Positions 4,869-6,981 of a stretch of DNA of 6,981 nucleotides are shown here, piece by piece (position 1 is the stretch's first letter; the number at the start of each line of letters is the position of its first letter). This DNA comes from an uncultured Flavobacteriales bacterium (GTDB taxonomy: Bacteria; Bacteroidota; Bacteroidia; Flavobacteriales; Vicingaceae). Made by a program: the position numbers and the translations under genes. The notes beneath the pieces are model-generated. The model was not told the origin of the DNA. It worked only from the letters and a program-made list of their open reading frames with translations, and made no database searches. The stretch is from the NCBI GenBank assembly GCA_913052515.1, contig CAJXFJ010000084.1, forward strand, positions 1-6,981, in the 5' to 3' direction.

Positions 4869-6981
4869 ATGAAGCGGTTAATTATTTTCTCTTCACTCCT
4901 ACTTTTTACAATTATACTTCACGCGCAGTTTATGGTTCCAGTATTTAATGAACCAATTAAACTTAAAAGCCTGAGTAATGAAGCAGAAGAGACAAAGCCA
5001 TTGCCGTTTAATAATGGAAATGAGTTTTTATTTCATAGAATCTATTTAGATGAAAGTGGAGATGAAATTGAAGTAAAAGGAAAGGATATATGGTATTCTA
5101 AGGTTGATGAAGGAGCAACAAAAAAAATTGAGGATACTGCTTTTTACAAGAAAAAATGGCAAAGACCTTATCGATTATTTCGAGATGGTGAAGTAGAAGG
5201 CTTAAATGCGGTGTTCGGTATTTCTAAAGATGGTCTAACTATATATATGATTAACACCACCTTTACCAAAGATACTTTTGATCAAAAGATAGTCTCATTA
5301 GCTAGAAAAGGTAAAAATTCGTGGGAAAAGGAATACACATACATTGAGATTCCTGGTTTAATTCTGGATGGAAGAAGTGTTGATTTAACAATTCATGAGG
5401 ATGAAGACGTGATTTTGGTAAGCATGGCTCCTACTCAAAATTCTTTGAACGAAGATCTATATGTCAGTTTTAAGAAAGCCAATGGAAAGTGGAGTTCACT
5501 AAAAAGTTTAGGAGAATCTATTAATACAAATCGATTTGAAATTTCACCTTTTCTAAGTAAGGATAAAAAAAGACTTTACTTCACAAGCAACGGCTACGAT
5601 GGCTTTGGTGGTGGAGATATTTACATGAGTACGCGCTTAGATGATAGCTGGGAGAAATGGACCAGACCTATTAACCTAGGAGAGCCAATAAATTCTAAAG
5701 ACTTTGATGCCTATTTTACCATAAGCGAAAAAGATGACATTTATTTTGTTTCAGATCGCTCTTCGGATTATTATGATATTTTTTATACCAAGTCAACAGG
5801 AAAGTATACCATACCTAATGTTGACTCTGTAGCTGGTGAGTTTTTGTTTAAACAATTAGCTGTTTCCGAGGCAGAACTAGAGGTTTATGATGTAAATGGA
5901 AATCTGATTCAATTAATTGTAACAGATGATGAGGGGAAATTTAACTTTATAAAGCTTGCCTCTGATGATGATTATGTGCTGAAGCTAGTATCGGAGGACA
6001 ATACTCAACTAGTTGGTGGAATGCTATATTTATTAGATCAAAACGGAGAAAAGAAAAAGAGATATATACTTGCGGAAGATGGTGTTTTTAAGTCAGCAAG
6101 TAAAATGCTGAGTAAAGAATTAATACAAGGAGTTTATACCCTTAATAAAGAGCCTCAAGTTGCTTCTGTAATTCTATTCAAAGATGCAAATGACTTTGTG
6201 GTGGATTCAATAATAACGGATGAGAAGGGGCACTTTACTTATAAGCGCCTGAGTAATGATAGCGTCTTTACCATGAAGCCAAATGATTTAAATAATAAAG
6301 ATCTTGCTTTGGCAGATTTGTATCTAACAAGTGAGAATGGGGAAAGAGTAAGAACGTTTGATTTGAGCGAAGGCTTTGCTGGAAAGGGCAAGCTGTTTTT
6401 AAAGAATTTGCCACTTGCTAATTCAGTTCTCAAGGTTTATGATGCAGATGGAAACTTGGTAGAGACTATAGTGACAAAAGCAGATGGTTCTTTTGCTTAC
6501 AAAAAGCTTAACCTAGATGAAGATATTGTCATGAAGCTTGCCACGGAAGATGCTGATTTAGTAGGAGGTATTGTATACTTTGTTGATGCTTCAAACAATA
6601 AGAAAAGATTTTTCATTCAAGAGGGAAATAGCCTAGTTCACCCTGAAGCTTTTGGAAAAGAAACAGTATATGGAATGTTTAATTACAAGAAATTGCCCAT
6701 GTCAAATGCAGCTTTGGAAGTTTTAGATCAAAACGGAATGCCAATCGATACCATTTACACTGACGAAAATGGGCTTTTCTCTTATGAAAAGATGAATTTA
6801 GATAAAAGCTATACACTTAGACCTTTGGGGCTTTCAGAGCAAAATTTAGTTGATCAAGAGATATATTTAACAGATAAAAAAGGAAATAAAACAGGAACCT
6901 CAACTAACACTAAAGACGGAGGTTTTGTATTTGTGGTAGTTGATGAAAGTAAAGTGGTTTCTTTAGACAGCAAACCAAAGA
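4869..6981 (+). CDS. Exported PD40 beta-propeller protein with tandem regulatory-like modules (3' partial)
   Basis: The frame stays open from this ATG to the right edge, 704 residues. Residues 1-20 form a signal peptide ending HAQ. Residues about 50-310 carry PD40 (WD40-like) propeller strands, clearest at SPFLSKDKKRLYFTS (226-240) with GGGDIYMS (247-254), and FDAYFTISEKDDIYFVSDR (279-297); weaker blades lie near 51-79, 113-147 and 171-203, suggesting five. From about 321 come four modules with starts near 321, 419, 505 and 600. Each carries a V-x-D-x-x-G-N/M-x-I/V-x-T-I-x-T-D/K-x-x-G-x-F-x-Y-x-K-L type core, like CarboxypepD_reg or SdrD-B beta-sandwiches. In Bacteroidota this order often ends in a peptidoglycan-binding OmpA domain, as in PorE of the type IX secretion system, but no TPR is present here and the C-terminus is off the window. 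The location is probably periplasmic or outer membrane. Exact function unknown. Confidence 0.88.
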   Translation, partial: MKRLIIFSSLLLFTIILHAQFMVPVFNEPIKLKSLSNEAEETKPLPFNNGNEFLFHRIYLDESGDEIEVKGKDIWYSKVDEGATKKIEDTAFYKKKWQRPYRLFRDGEVEGLNAVFGISKDGLTIYMINTTFTKDTFDQKIVSLARKGKNSWEKEYTYIEIPGLILDGRSVDLTIHEDEDVILVSMAPTQNSLNEDLYVSFKKANGKWSSLKSLGESINTNRFEISPFLSKDKKRLYFTSNGYDGFGGGDIYMSTRLDDSWEKWTRPINLGEPINSKDFDAYFTISEKDDIYFVSDRSSDYYDIFYTKSTGKYTIPNVDSVAGEFLFKQLAVSEAELEVYDVNGNLIQLIVTDDEGKFNFIKLASDDDYVLKLVSEDNTQLVGGMLYLLDQNGEKKKRYILAEDGVFKSASKMLSKELIQGVYTLNKEPQVASVILFKDANDFVVDSIITDEKGHFTYKRLSNDSVFTMKPNDLNNKDLALADLYLTSENGERVRTFDLSEGFAGKGKLFLKNLPLANSVLKVYDADGNLVETIVTKADGSFAYKKLNLDEDIVMKLATEDADLVGGIVYFVDASNNKKRFFIQEGNSLVHPEAFGKETVYGMFNYKKLPMSNAALEVLDQNGMPIDTIYTDENGLFSYEKMNLDKSYTLRPLGLSEQNLVDQEIYLTDKKGNKTGTSTNTKDGGFVFVVVDESKVVSLDSKPK
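5829..6981 (+). repeat. Four tandem protein modules of about 86-98 residues (last one cut)
   Basis: The modules begin near 5829, 6123, 6381 and 6666, that is residues 321, 419, 505 and 600. Aligned by eye, they share F-x-x-K-x-L-P at the start, then A/S-x-L-x-V-x-D-x-x-G, I-x-T-D-x-x-G-x-F, Y-K-K-L or its equivalent, a strand ending in L-K-L, and D/N-L-V-G-G-x-x-Y or its equivalent, ending in a charged KKR strand. Modules 1 and 3 are closest, both having LVGG and KKR. Module 2 is the most diverged. The DNA is only partly conserved between modules, so the duplications are old. Confidence 0.65.

Noticed and set aside
6239..6433. 64-codon minus-strand frame within the PD40-repeat gene
   Set aside because: Antisense to a continuous frame with clear repeat modules.
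4869..6981. Naming the last gene porE
   Set aside because: No TPR domain is present, four modules occur instead of one, and the OmpA region is not visible.

Overview
The window looks like a chromosomal segment of an AT-rich member of the Bacteroidota, probably a Flavobacteriales-type organism. Three things point there. Four intergenic sites match the Bacteroidota -7 promoter element TAnnTTTG, ahead of tRNA-Cys, the amidotransferase gene, the dehydrogenase gene and the last gene. None of the assigned start codons has a Shine-Dalgarno sequence. The protein types also fit: an exported protein with a carboxypeptidase-like regulatory domain, and an exported PD40 beta-propeller protein with repeated Greek-key-like modules. 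The genus cannot be told from the sequence.

Layout, left to right. Bases 1-123 are the 3' end of folB (dihydroneopterin aldolase). Next is a 576-residue exported protein of unknown function (202-1932), read from a TTG start that lies inside an 11-bp inverted repeat. A tRNA-Cys(GCA) gene (1990-2060) follows with its own promoter and intrinsic terminator. Bases 2060-2431 hold no protein gene but are dense in palindromes: a 124-nt segment that can fold as a compact four-way cloverleaf, then two copies of a 21-nt GAA-loop hairpin that differ only by compensatory changes. A trpG/pabA glutamine amidotransferase gene (2432-2998) comes next, possibly leaderless. It converges on an ALDH7-family aldehyde dehydrogenase gene (complement 3117-4661); the gap between them holds a 73-nt long-arm hairpin and a 14-bp AT-only inverted repeat. 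A 207-bp divergent promoter region separates the dehydrogenase gene from the last gene (4869 to the right edge, open at its 3' end). That gene encodes a signal peptide, a PD40 propeller and at least four tandem modules of about 86-98 residues.

The genes do not form one pathway. folB and a PabA-type amidotransferase would both serve folate synthesis, but a tRNA gene and an unrelated gene lie between them, so this is not an operon. ALDH7 suggests lysine/pipecolate (2-aminoadipate semialdehyde) oxidation. The two exported proteins suggest cell-envelope roles.

I see no defence system, integrase, transposase or CRISPR array. The least explained content is the palindrome-rich DNA around tRNA-Cys and the amidotransferase gene, and the repeat architecture of the last protein.
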